Shown one piece after another: positions 9,526 through 24,857 of a stretch of DNA of 64,000 nucleotides. A program made the translations under genes and the position numbers. Numbering within the stretch: the stretch's first letter is position 1; every line of letters begins with the position of its first letter. The stretch is taken from assembly GCA_007449985.2 (NCBI GenBank), contig VIIQ02000221.1, positions 62,001 through 126,000 on the forward strand, read 5' to 3'. This DNA is from Desmodesmus armatus (taxonomy: Eukaryota; Chlorophyta; Chlorophyceae; Sphaeropleales; Scenedesmaceae). The notes below the pieces were generated by a model. The model saw only the letters and a program-made list of their open reading frames with translations. It was not told the origin of the DNA and did not search any database.

Positions 9526-10367
9526 ATGCATCTCAATGTCGCTGACGTGAACAATTGGGAACGGAGCTGCAGTGTGCTATGCAACGTTGTATCCAGCCGT
9601 AAATTCACATCGCCAAGCACATTTTTGGTGGTGGAAGTGGCTGACTGCAGGGATGACAGCTGCACGAGAGGCTTGTTCTGCTTTGATGCTGCCAAGGTGG
9701 ACAACTTGAAAGCAAGTCTGCAGGTGGGTGAAATGCACAAGCATACCAGTGCATTGTAACCTCGTCGACAGTTGGTTGGAACAACATACTTGCAGGACCT
9801 AAACAGAAAACGGCATTCTTGCTGCAGGATGGTACCACTGTCACGGTGACAGAAGTCAATGTGAAGTGGTGCCCAGAACGGTACCGGAAGGGAAACAGCA
9901 GTTTTCAGCTGTACACAACCGTCAACACGCAAGTCGTGCCGCAACCACCCCCACCACCCCCACCAGCACCATCACACGCAGCCGCAGCAGCCAGCGCAGC
10001 AGTATTCGCACCCCCAGCAGCACGTCCATTGCCAGCACCAGCAGCTGCCGCTGGAGCAGCAGCAGTCCAGAGAGCGGCAAGAGCAACAGCAGCATTCCCA
10101 CCACCAGCAGCTGCCGCTGCAGCAGCAGCAATCCAGAGAGAAAACGCAGCCAGAGCAGCCAGAGCAGAAGCAGCAGCAGCAGCAGCAATGGCGGTGGTTG
10201 CTTGCCAGTGCTCCACCCAAGCTCACGAACTGTGCGCAGAGGTTGATGCACGGAAAGTCGCCCTGTGCAGTGGCAGGGGTGCAGTGGGTGCTGTGGCAGA
10301 AGAGTTGCTGCTACCTGGGTCTTGTGTAACACTGTGGCAGAGTCATATGAAGTCATATGGAGTATAG
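9526..10367 (+). CDS. Small unknown protein with Pro/Ala-rich tail, two exons
   Basis: Proposed exons are 9526-9727 and 9796-10367, with a 68-bp intron (GTGAAA...TTGCAG) that joins the frames in phase (codon split g|ga). The first 100 or so residues look like a compact beta-rich domain (FLVVEVADC..., then FLLQDG...VTVTEVNVKWCPERY). This is followed by a run of 7 prolines, long Ala-rich low complexity and a Cys-containing tail ending at TAG 10365-10367. ATG 9526 follows ACACC. The family is not recognised. The first domain resembles nothing I can name with confidence. It sits beside the Fanzor locus and could belong to the same accessory element. Confidence 0.4.
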
Positions 10368-10444
10368 CAGAGGACACACCTGCAGCAGGGTCAACTTGTC
10401 AAAGACGACCCTGACAGTTAGAGGTTGACTGTTAGATTGACTAC

Positions 10445-10509
10445 AGAGCGTAATAGTACTGAAAACAAGTTATTACTTAACTTATAGAGCGTAATAGTAC
10501 TGAAAACAA
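10445..10509. repeat. 24-bp direct repeat pair
   Basis: A 24-bp sequence beginning agagcgtaatag occurs identically at 10445-10468 and 10486-10509, 41 bp apart. The AT-rich repeats lie just beyond the last accessory gene and before the conserved cyclophilin gene, so they might mark an element boundary. A short duplicated aggaggaaag motif follows at about 10549-10574. Confidence 0.7.
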
Positions 10510-10913
10510 ATGCGCCCGTTAAAGCGAATCGACTGCTGCAAAGTTTCCAGGAGGAAAGTTTCCCAGGAGGAAAGACAGTCTGATCGATCATGATTTGTCA
10601 GGACTGCACAGACGAGAACAGGTTGCTGTTGCAGCTGCTGCAACAGCTAAGTAGAAAGCACTGATACTTTGCTGGCTGATTCTGGCCCTTGTCACCCGCA
10701 AGTAACAACTGCCAGTAACCACCCACACAAAAGACATCGCAATCGTCACCAAAGGTGGTCAGTCACTGCTTCTTTGTGTCTTGTACCGCTCAAACCGCTC
10801 TCGCCTTGCCTGTTCACCTCGCAGAACATCTCCCTCCCTCTTCAACTGTCTGCATCAAGATCTCCAATAGATATCTCAGCTGCCACAGCTATAACTGTAA
10901 ATCGCAAACTAAA

Positions 10914-13479
10914 ATGACCAAATCCCTACGTGTGCAGCAGCAGCAGAGGCTAGCAGCAGCTTCACAGGTCAGGAGCTGCAAACCAACAGTTCACTGCCAG
11001 GCCAGCAGGAGGGAGATTATCCACATTGCTGGTAGTGCCACCCTGTTGCTTTCTGGCAACGTGCTGCCAGCGCTAGCAGACGCGGAGCCAGCACTCCAGG
11101 AGGTCCAGGCTGTTGCTGCGGTTGCGGATGCAGAGATAGCCAGCAGCTCGACCAGTACACAAGCAGCTCCCTCTGGTGGCAAGCAGGTGTGGTACTGTTG
11201 TGCGCCCAGGTCACATTGGCGCCCAGCACTTGTCATCCTCCTGCCTTGCTTGTTGGTGTGTATTACTTTTGTGCAACCAAGCTTCAGCCTGCACATCTTG
11301 CATTGCGGCATGTCGAGATGTGGGGCCAGCTGGCCCACCATAATTGATGGGTGTATTCACTATGAGGTGACACTCTCCCAAGTGGCCAGACGTAAGCAAC
11401 CAGGGAAACTTGCTCATGGTGTCAACATTGCGCCCCGCTACCACCGCAACCACCATCACTCGCAGGTGTTCTTTGATGTCAAGGTTGAGGGTGAGACAGT
11501 GGGCCGCATTGTGATTGAGCTCCTGAACGATGTGGAAGTTGGTGCCCAACGGTTTGCTGACCTGGCAGAGGAGAAGGAAGGCGTGGGGTACAGACTCAGC
11601 AAAATCGACGGCATCTTCCCAGTAAGTGTGGCAATGGGATAAGACTGTGCGCTCACACACGTTTAATCACAGTGCAGTGCAGTTTGGCTGGATGATCTTC
11701 TCTTCCACCTTCAGGGAACACTCTTCTGCCAGCTGTAGTGCCCCTTGCACCAATTCAGCACCAGCCTGGCAGCGCTGCCAGCTGGATAGCAGCACACTGT
11801 GCCGTTGTTCCTGTGCTCCAGACATACAAGCTGGGTTCAAACTTGCCCGTGCATGCATCACACACCACAGCCTCTCGCCATCGTGACTGTTACTTTGTTT
11901 GCCACTGCTGCTGTCCCTGTTGCGTCCAGACGTACATCCGCAACGAGGGTGTGAAGAGCCTGTCGTACAATGCAGCGGGCCGGTCTCAGATAGCAGGTGG
12001 TGACTCAGTGCAGGCCCTAGAGGAGGAGCTGGCATCAAGCAGCAGGAAGCATGATGCAGCGGGGCTAGTCAGCATTGTCGTGCGGGAGCGGGAAGAACGG
12101 CCAGTCAAGGTTAGCACCACATGGATAGAACAGAGGTGTTGGCCATATGATGCAATTGTGATTTTATCACGTCTTAGGGCCCCCTCTTCCTGCTGCAGCT
12201 TGCAGGCCTAGCTAGCTACTATTTTTGTGTCAGCAGAGGGAGTGCATGCATACTCATGCATGCTCACCAAGACCCATCCCACAAGGAAAGCCAAACATTG
12301 ATGCTGGTATGGAAAGCCAGGGTGTTCTCTGTGTTGAACACATAAGTTATGTGTGTCGTGTATGGCATGTGTTGCCTGCAGGAGCGTCTGGTGGCAATGG
12401 GTGGCAAGCTGGTGACGCTGAAGGAGCAGGCTGGTGAGGCACCCAACGGCACATCCTTCATGATCACAACAGGACCAACGCCAGAGCTGGATGCAACCAA
12501 CCTCATAGTGGGCAAGGTGGGGAGAAACCTGTGGGGATAGCCCGCAGGCTGGGTGAGCAGGAGCTATTACAAATGCAGGCGCTCAGTACAGCGCCGATAG
12601 ACAGCCTGCTGGCCTGGTGAGCAACAGATTTTCCTGCAGGGAGACGCTCAGCACGGGACTGTGGAGGAGGTGCTTGTGGCTTGTCGTCAACCCAGCAGAC
12701 CTGCCAAACTGCAGTCCTGCCAGGCTGGTGGCTGCTGTGTTGGGTCATTGTGGGTTAGTTGCCACACCCACCTGATCACTGATTGGGAAGGTCTGCACTG
12801 CCTGCTTTTAGGCAGCACAGGGTGGTCAATGGTGGTGTTGCTTGCTGCTGTTTGGGGTCTTTGCAGGTTGTGTCAGGGTTTGATGTGATTGACAAGCTGT
12901 CATCACTGCCGTTTGCCAAGCCACGTGACAGCTACTACGATGCACCGTTCTTTGCAGCAGGTGCGGGCCAACACAGTGCCACAGTGTACAAGTATCGCTC
13001 CAGCTGAACAGGCTGTGAACTATTTCTACTGCTGCCAGTGGCGGTCTCCAGCTGTCCTTGCTGTGTTTAGCTCATCCTGTTGAGCTGGGGACATTCCTCC
13101 AAGTAACTAGTTTGCAGCGTCTGCAACTCGTGGTGGGGAACTGGGTCTCTGTCACCAGCACCAACTCTACCACACTCTCTTCTCCCCCTAGTCCGGAATG
13201 GGGACAGTCGCGTCAGAAGGAGGTTGCAACAATTGTTGCTTTTATCCTGCTGCAGCGCACATGCAGATCTTGCGAGCATGCACATGCTGTGCATGGTTCG
13301 TTGCCTTATCTGACTCCAGAATCCATGCCAAGGGTGTGCTGTGTGGTGCTGTGCTTCGTACTGCTGTGCTGTCCTGTGCAGGCAAGGCGTTGGGTGACAA
13401 GCGTGCCACAGTGGCGGAAAAGCGCTTCAACAGGCCACTCAAGCGTGTCCTGGTTGGTAACGCTGGCGTGCTGAACTAG
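10914..13479 (+). CDS. CYP26-2: Thylakoid-lumen cyclophilin-type PPIase, CYP26-2-like
   Basis: Six exons: 10914-11186, 11466-11621, 11930-12109, 12382-12516, 12867-12960, 13382-13479 (311 aa; all junctions phase-consistent GT-AG). The N terminus reads as a bipartite plastid/lumen signal: a Ser/Arg-rich transit region, twin arginines at 32-33, a hydrophobic core, then the cleavage-like ALADA ending at residue 57. The mature part matches the divergent cyclophilin family of Arabidopsis CYP26-2: FFDVKVEGETVGRIVIEL, PNGTSFMIT, ELDATNLIVGKV and a C-terminal GDKRATVAEKRFNRP block. These proteins are cyclophilin-like peptidyl-prolyl isomerases of the thylakoid lumen. Canonical cyclophilin active-site residues are not well conserved in this subfamily, so catalysis is uncertain. 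A TGTAA lies at 13625-13629. The start ATG follows CTAAA. Confidence 0.85.
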
Positions 13480-14365
13480 TTGTGCTGTCTCAGTACTGAG
13501 CTGGTTGTGTGTGTGCACCCGATGCCTACACAGTGTGTGGGCGTGAGCATGTCTGCCGGCAACATGTGCAACAGATATGTTGTTACAAGACAAGCTGGTG
13601 GGGCATGCAGTCGCTGCAGCGTGATGTAACCACACGCCGTGCCTGTTACTGGGTACTGAACAAGCCGCGTGGACACCTTGCTCAGGGTGTCATGTAGTCT
13701 GGTCTGACTCCACTGGCATGCACGATTGCATGCGAGTGGGATCAGACCAGACTACATGACACCATGAGGAAAGTGGCCACGGGGCTTTTGCAAGAGCCAA
13801 TCGGGGCCGCTGCTGTCTTATGCACCTACCAAACCAGGGCTGAACAATGCTTCCACCATGTCTGAGACAGCAAGTGAACACATCTCACGTGTGGTGTGTT
13901 TTTGTACACAACAACAAAGAGATTAAGGGACACCACAAGCAACTTGCCTTTTAAAAAAGGTTGCAGGACAACACCACACACCCATCTCACAACCGATGTA
14001 CTCTCTCACTCAATCTGAAGGAATCACTACTAGCGGATGAAGCTTGCAGCACAGATCCATGTACTGCCGATGCAACAGCATTGAGTCACATGCGCAACAT
14101 TATTCAGGCCGTATGGACCTTCAACTTACAACTCTTGTACAAATGCTGAAATGCTCAAGCTGCAGCTGGGATGCACAACAGCATGTGAAGTGAAGCATGC
14201 TAGTCAAGAAGCAAGCACTCTGAACACCACCAAGCTGGCATTGTCAGCTCAAGGTGCTCCACCAGAATCAGCACAACACACCAACAGCGCTGGGCGGCGG
14301 CAATGCTGACCAGTCAAACTGGTGCTGAACACCATACGGCTGTTTCTCCTGACCCCTGCGCCTGC
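13480..14365. other. Convergent intergenic region
   Basis: Lies between the cyclophilin (+) and UDP-galactopyranose mutase (-) stops. It contains TGTAA for the plus gene (13625-13629), the complement TTACA at 14126-14130 for the minus gene, and the large inverted repeat listed separately. No coding exon is seen. Confidence 0.6.
13686..13763. repeat. Perfect 22-bp inverted repeat with nested stem
   Basis: Arms 13686-13707 and 13742-13763 are perfect reverse complements. The 34-base spacer is itself palindromic (ccact/agtgg and gcatgc/gcatgc), so a transcript would fold into one hairpin of about 78 nt. It lies about 60 bp past the cyclophilin TGTAA signal. It is either a small fold-back element or a miRNA-like precursor. 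Confidence 0.8.
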
Positions 14366-18191
<3,826 letters not shown>

Positions 18192-19158
18192 CGCCAGATT
18201 GTATCATAAATGCATACTGTATCTATTTGCGGGCAATGACAGTGGTTGGTTCCCGTTTTTGGTGTCAGTGGCTTCGTTGTCCCAGGCTGTAAACGAAGCT
18301 AACGTGACAAGCTTCTTAAGATAGCCACAATATCAACGGAAGCATAATTTATGCATCGTGATGCGAACGTTCTCAATGCTGCGTGTCCCCCTGCCCCGGT
18401 CATGGGTTTCAGCTGCCCCTATTTCTGGCAATGACAGTGACTGGGTGAAGGTCCACAGGTTCAGAGACAGGTCGCTCTTTCTACAGAAGTGGTGCCATAA
18501 ACGAAGCAACACATCGGCAATTCCCCTCGTGCATGTTGCACTCTCGCCACATCACCGGTTGGAGGGTACCGTCATACGCCGGAGAGGTACCCTTCGATTG
18601 CCTCCCGCCCACACACTCTACCACTGCCTGCCTGTCCTGTACAGCAGAGCTCATGAAGCCAGCACCATGTAGGGCCCAACATTCCTGTCACAACACATGC
18701 CACTCGTTGCCAACTTGCCGTTCAAAGGATACCCCACCAGTGGTAACACCAATCACTCGATGCTGGCCAACCCCTGATAACTTGACATCACAAACACACA
18801 CAAGCTGTGAACCATCAATGGATATCTAGCCCGTTGCTGTGTTTTACACAACTCAATTGCCACAATGCACGACCGTACCACCTTGCGCGCACATTACCAC
18901 AGTCTGACAGCAGCCTCTAGATCCGCTTGGCCTGGCGCAAACCAGGCCCTATTTTACATGCCAAACTCGATACATGCAAGTCCTGGCGACTACGCGATAG
19001 ATATACAAAGCCACATGGCAGAGTGACGGTCCAAAGGAGACCCAACAACTGCTCTCAGCTGCATGTTTCAGCAGCCTCTGTCATTGCTGGTGTTGCTGTG
19101 GGCAATGCTGGCTGCCGCTCGTGTCATTGCTGTGTAGCGATGCCGGCTGCCGCTCGTG
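18192..19158. other. Intergenic: mutase promoter side and cyclin C 3' UTR
   Basis: Nearly 1 kb between the mutase start and the cyclin C stop, both on the minus strand. TTACA at 18954-18958 is a plausible cyclin C polyadenylation signal. The interval 19111-19170 contains two copies of gctgccgctcgtgtcattgc that straddle the cyclin C stop codon. No further gene is seen. Confidence 0.5.
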
Positions 19159-21704
19159 TCATTGCTGTGGGGCGGTACCGGCTGCTGCTGCTGGCGGAGC
19201 TTGAGGGGGCCTCACAGCTGCCAACAGCCTGCGGCACTCCTCCTGGGAGATGGGCACACGGTAGTTTTCAAACATGTTGATCAGCTCAGAACACACGGCG
19301 TAAACCTGCACCACATCAAAGCACCACAGCAGCAGTTGGTGTCACTACAGGTACCATGAGAGTGATCCTCACTGCTGCATAGGCCTGGCTGTGCTCCTGC
19401 CATGCCTCTAAAGTGGTATTTGTCTAGTGAAGGTGGTGGACGGCAAAAAGGTGCTGCTTGTCTGAGGTAGAAGCAACTACTGAGACGGAATTGGGATACC
19501 ATGCACGACCGAAGGCTCCCTGTCAGTGTCTGAGGTAGGTAGATGCCTGTGAAACGCATGAGACGATCGTGCACACCTCCCACACACCGCCACCAGCTGT
19601 CAACACACCCGCCAAGCTAGATCATGTCCACACAGCGCCGCCAAACACGCACCTGATTAATGTCGACCTCTACGCCTTCCAGCCACGCAGTGATGTCCCT
19701 GCTGCATATGACGGAAGCCAGGTAAAGACACCCCAGCGCCAGCACATGCGGCGCATACACGATGACCGCGTCCGTGCGGTATACGTCGTTCAGCGCTGCC
19801 CATGCGTTTTGGCTGAGGTCTGACAGCTGCGGGTCACTCTCAAGCAGCTTGGCGAGGGAGATGTAGGGACTGAACACCACTAGGTGGGTGTCCAAAGCCT
19901 CCAGTATGACCTGCAGCAGCAGCCGCAACAACAGCAGAGCAACCAAGCCATGGGGCACGAGCACAAACTTTTCAGGCTGCGTATATTGGCAGCGGCATGC
20001 CACATGCTGTGCCGGCTGAGGGCATGTAGTGGCAGACTGTGGGCCTGCAGGGTTGTGACACCTGAGCACTTTCAAAAGAGTCTTCCCTCGCCTTGACTAG
20101 CCTTGACTAACTTCCCAACGCAAGGTGAATACGGGGAGCACAAGGACCTCACCCCACCCTACAAGCTTGTGGGGTGTGGTGCCGCTGCCAAAATGGTGAT
20201 TCAGTAAAGAGAAAAACACCAGTGTGCAGTGCCGCTGACGTACCATCTCCATGTCCAGCAGGTCCTTCAGCTCGTAGTGCCAGGCTGGCCTCAAGCGGCG
20301 CATGCTGGACAGCAGGAGCTTGCCCGCCACCACACTCTCCTCAACCTGCACCACGCAATGCACAGTGATGGCAGGTCAACTGCGGTGTGGTCTTGACAAT
20401 GGAAGGCCTCCGATTTTGCGCAGGCCAGCCACACAGGGGCAACACCACTTTGCTCTGTGTTGTGGATGGAGGCGCCCAGGGTGGGGCGTATGGAAGAAGG
20501 CAGGAGCATATGGAAAGGAGCAGCGCAACCAGATGGGAGAGCTGTCCTGTGTGTTCCTGCTGCACGAAAGAGCCAGACCAACTGCAGCAGCACTGTTTGC
20601 CGGGGCTACTGATGCTACTGCTGCTGTAAGAAGCTGCTGCCTTGAGCTGCCTACCTTGCTTGCCAGGTACAGGCACCCCGGCGCAACCAGGTGGGGGTCA
20701 TGTGCGCTGAAGCTGCTGCCTGCATACAACCGCCTGAAGTACACCACAGCAGTGGCAGCCACCCTGCACAGTACAAAGCACGCACACGCCATCACCCTCT
20801 AGCCACGGCGTATTGGCTACTGGTCTCTGCAGTGAGAGAGAGCTAGATCAGGGACTTCTGTCTTGGCCTAGAACGTGGCGAAAGCCCATTTCAGTGCCGC
20901 CTACACAAGGCCACAGTTGGTTGGTAGTGCATCATCATCACTCAATCCCTGTGTTGGGACTGCAGGATAGGGGTCCAGACAGACAAGTGCTGCCAGCAGC
21001 TGCAGCAACTTACCGCTGCCTCAATTTGATGGAGTTGGCCATATCAAAAATGTCTGCAGCCAGCAATGCAAAGGGACAGGACTGACAGTGAGGGAGGGCG
21101 AGACAGGAGCTGCTGACTGGTGCAAGTGCCGTTGCAAGCATGTACAGGCAACGCGTGTCAACCAGCGAGCACAGATGAACACAGCGCAGTGCACCAGCCC
21201 ACGACGTTCCATCTGCCATGGGGCTGTTGGATGGATTCGTTTGGCGCGCTGTCTAAACCTTTCAGCAAGTGCCGGTGCCAAAGGGGTGTGTCACTTTGGG
21301 GGGGTGATACGTCGATGCATGTCATGCAGCCGCAGCAGCCTGAAGGGTCACCCTGGTGTGCATGCAGCAGGAAGGGGCCCTGTGGCCAAGCCAGGGACCT
21401 CAGGCTGCAGCGCAGCAAGGCGCAAGCAATCAACGAGCGTCCTGCCTTGAGACTGCAAGATACCTACATTGTGTAAAGTACGCCTTCAGCTGCTGCAGGT
21501 GGTGCTCTGTCAAACCCTGCGCCCTGTCCTCTTGCTGGCACTGCAGCAGCCTCTCCCTCGGCATCAGCCATTTCCTGCAGGTTTGCAGGAGCAGCACTAG
21601 GGTGTCCATGCGTCCGGGGATATGCTACAGAGGCGTCCCTGGCATGTCAGCCTAAGCCTGTGAAGTACTCACAGTTGGGTAGAGGTCCAGAAGTTGGCAG
21701 CCAT
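19159..21704 (-). CDS. CYCC: Cyclin C (Mediator kinase-module cyclin)
   Basis: Seven exons: 21673-21704, 21468-21574, 21014-21053, 20655-20763, 20244-20345, 19653-19910, 19159-19305; 264 aa, typical for cyclin C. The start reads MAANFWTSTQL, the family's conserved N terminus. The two cyclin boxes show ANSIKLRQRVAATAVVYFRRLY, LYLASKVEESVV, then VVFSPY, DVYRTDAVIVYAPHVLALGCLYLAS. The short tail is Pro/Ala-rich. Cyclin C pairs with CDK8 in the Mediator kinase module and controls RNA polymerase II transcription in the nucleus. It is divergent from the START gene across 448 bp. Nothing looks broken. The last codons fall in a small local duplication around 19111-19170. Confidence 0.92.
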
Positions 21705-22152
21705 CCACGCTACCCAGACAGCAGTGGGGGGGGGGGGGGGGTCAAAAACAGCACCGGCCCACTACCCCTGCTGCCGATGCTGCTGCTGTTGATGATGCTG
21801 ATGATACTATGTGGTCCATCCTGGTTGCTTCAAGTTTGTAAGAGGCAGATAGCCACCAGGAATCCTTTGACCCTTCTGCTGACAGAGTCCAACCAGATCC
21901 ACCTCGGATGATATACAAATCACTGAACCCCCGCGGTCCACTGCTTCCTCCACGTCAGCTGTTGCGGAGGTGTAGGAGTTCCTCTGGCACGCACACGGCA
22001 CACACATTGGCAACCAGCCTAACCGAATCCAGGACCCTAGCTAGGTCTTTGTCTTATCTCTGGGTCAAGATTTTGTGTGGCCGAGCGCTGAGCAGGCAGT
22101 CCTCATCCCCCTGCTAGCGCTGGTCCGCTTGTTTCTCCAGGAAACAGCCAGC
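21705..22152. promoter_or_regulatory. Shared upstream region of cyclin C and START gene
   Basis: The 448 bp between divergent ATGs must contain both promoters. It includes a G tract (about 21726-21740) next to the cyclin C start. No TATA box or named operator could be assigned. Confidence 0.4.
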
Positions 22153-24857
22153 ATGGCAGCTTTGGACTCGCTCTTTAGGGAGTTTTCCACATGGATGTCC
22201 TCAGACGACCTGGCCAGCGCAGCTGTCCAGCTGCTGCCCATCTGGTTTTTTGGAGCGATCGTGGGGCTTCTGGTAAGGGCAGCCTGCGGTGCGGTGCAAT
22301 GCATCTTTCGGGGGGCCCATCACCCTTGCTCACCACCCTCTCTGTTGCTCCAGCTCCCAAGGCCCAAGTGGATGTCTGGCAAGACTTCCCTGGTCATGTC
22401 CTTCCCCATTCTGTCTAAGACGCTTCTGGGGATTCATGCAGCCCTCATTCTCAGGTGTGCAGGCAATCGCAACAATGCAGTCGGGTCGAAAACAGATGCA
22501 TGCACCAGCGTCTGCACGTGCTACGTAGTTTGTAGATCCCGTGACTTTCCTTTTTTGTGTCGGAAGCCACAGCCCGCAGCTGGTGTTCCTGGATTGAACA
22601 CTGTTCCACACACTGACCACCAGCACAGCAGCAGGGCCTCATGGAGCTTTGTGGGGGCCGCCTGGCGGGCCAGCCAGTCCTCTCCCCTGTATCCTCCTTT
22701 AATCAATCATGATGTTGGCAGGCTCAGCTGCTTGCGCATGGCTCGTCCTGATGTTGTGTCTGGTTGGTGCATGCTGCTGGTGTCTGGTGACTCATTCAGG
22801 GAGATTTGGAAGCACTGCACACACCCAGGAACCTTCCGTGGCCTTGCTCGTGCCACGGTGCAGTGGGTCAGCGGGAATGGCTGGACGTTCTCATGGCCAG
22901 CACATGCAGTTGCAGCCGGCAAACCTACAGACAGTCCTCAGGAGCCGGAGGCAGCAACACCTGAGCGCATGGATGCATGGTGAGCAGCTGGTGCAGCGGC
23001 TAGTGGGCAGCAGCTGGCAGTGTGGCTGGTTTGGCAGATGGCCAGTATCTTGCATGCATGTCACGCGCTTGCATGTGGTTTTTGTCACAGGGAGGGGTGG
23101 TGCCTGATGGAGCACTTACCCAATACCCAGCAGTGTGGTTGTACCACATGGGGGGCCATGGCCTGCTGAGCTGCAATCATTTCACCAGCAGCAGCAGCAG
23201 GTGGGACTATTTAAGTGCGCTGACCGGCTGGTGCATGGGTGGCACCTGTGTCTGTAGGTATGTTGGTGAGAAGGACCTTGCCTTTTTCAAGTACCATGCC
23301 ATCGAGGGCGGCCCTTGCCAGGGTGCGTCAGAGTGGCAGCAGATGATGCAGAAGGACGTTCCAGGCTTTGTGCGCTACCAGAGCTGGCGCAGGACGCTGC
23401 CTGACGGCAAGACAGAGTACAAGAGCGTGACCATCTCACCCAACGCCACAGCACGCGAGTTCTCAGACCTTTACTTGGACGACGACTTCCGCAGGAACTG
23501 GGTGCGTGTCTTCTGGACTGCTGTGCAAAATCCAGCAACAGCAGCTTTATGAGCAGCAGGCAGCTTGTGTACTGCCTAACAGCAGCATGAGCCGTAGCAG
23601 GCTGCTATTGATGCGATCTGTTGTTTGGTATAGCACTGCAGCTGCAGTGGACATGGTTCATGTTGATGAATGTTGCAACACCCATCTTTGTGCAGGTGCC
23701 AGGAGCTATATACTTGCAGGGGCACCACCTGTTGGCTGGTGTACCCTCCCGCTTTCCTTGCGCATATTCTGATCAGTGCCTGCCTGCCGGCATGGCTGTT
23801 TCCCCATGTGCAGGACGGCATGGTGTACCACCATGAGGTGGTGGAGCACGGCGACTTCAACCAGCGCCAGCAGGTGGTGTGCTGGAAGAGGCGTTTTCCC
23901 TTTGCTTTCTTGTCGGACCGCGAGTACACCATCGCACGCAGGGAGTTCAGGGAGGAGGATGGCTCCATCTACGCATGCACCAAGGTGGGTGTAGCGGGCG
24001 GTGGTTGAATTTGTTGGACCTGTGTGGGGGGCTCGCAAGGGTTGGGGAAAGCATGAGGCTTGCTCGCACCTGACAGCCTGCTGGCTCAAAACAGCAACCG
24101 TGCAGTCGTATGCCCCAAGACGGGGCTAATTTGGGCGAAACAGCAGCAAGCTGAACATGTGTGCGTTTGTGCGTGCCTCCGGCTTCCTCGTCACCAGGCC
24201 GCGCACGACCACCCCCGCGAGTACAAGAACGGAGGTGTCGTGAAAATGGACGTGTTCCACTCCATGTGGCGCAACCGCACCGTGGCCGACCCCTGGGGCG
24301 CTGACACGCCTGCGTGCGAGACCGTCCTGCTGCATCACGAGCAGTTCAAGATCTCGGAAAACTTGGCGCGCTTTGCAGTCAAGCACGGCATGTGGGGCTT
24401 CGTCAAGAAGCTGGCCAGCACAGTCCCTGTGTATGTGGAGGCCCGCAGGAAGCGTGTGGACCCCAACGAGGATGACCCACAGGCCTACGGTGCTGGCGAG
24501 GTCCCCAACCCTCCTGCGCTGGCTGCTCCCACCTGCCACCTCAGCCACAGTGACAGCGCGATGAGCCTGTCCACCATGGGTGCGAGCAGCAAGGTGTGGG
24601 GCGAGTGCAGCAGCGAGTGCGGCAGCGACGACAGCGCGCGGCCCAGCCACGGCCACGCCCCCTCCCACCAGCACAGCCACCGCATGAAGCAGGTGGCGAC
24701 GGTGCTGGTCGCTGGTGGCATTGCGCTGGCCATCAAGGCGCGCGGCGGCGGCTCAAGCGCAGCCAGCGGGGCTGGCAAGCAGCAGCGCAGGCACCAGCGG
24801 CGGCAGCAGGTTGTGTCACACAGGCTGGCAGAGGTGCCTGAGGTTGATGACGAGTAA
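22153..24857 (+). CDS. START-domain lipid-binding protein with membrane segments
   Basis: Proposed exons: 22153-22272, 22354-22454, 23258-23501, 23814-23984, 24198-24857 (431 aa). Exons 3-5 encode a StAR-related lipid-transfer domain of the plant At3g23080 type: FVRYQSWRRTLPDGKTEYKS, a DLYLDDDFRRNW core, KRRFPFAFLSDREYTIARREF, then CETVLLHHEQFKI and VKHGMWGFVKKL. A hydrophobic N-terminal segment (about 27-40) and a C-terminal helix (about 377-393, followed by Arg/Gln-rich sequence) suggest membrane anchoring. Exon 2 was chosen because it alone links exon 1 to exon 3 in phase, but it leaves an 803-bp intron, long for this window, so an extra exon may be missed. The ligand is unknown. TGTAA lies at 25603-25607. 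Confidence 0.78.

Noticed and set aside
9724..9796. Splice donor at 9724 for the small gene
   Set aside because: Joining at that donor reads a stop within 18 codons; the donor at 9728 keeps the frame.
9905..10216. Antisense Ala-rich frame over the small gene's poly-Ala region
   Set aside because: It mirrors GC-rich triplet repeats and lacks any non-repetitive segment.
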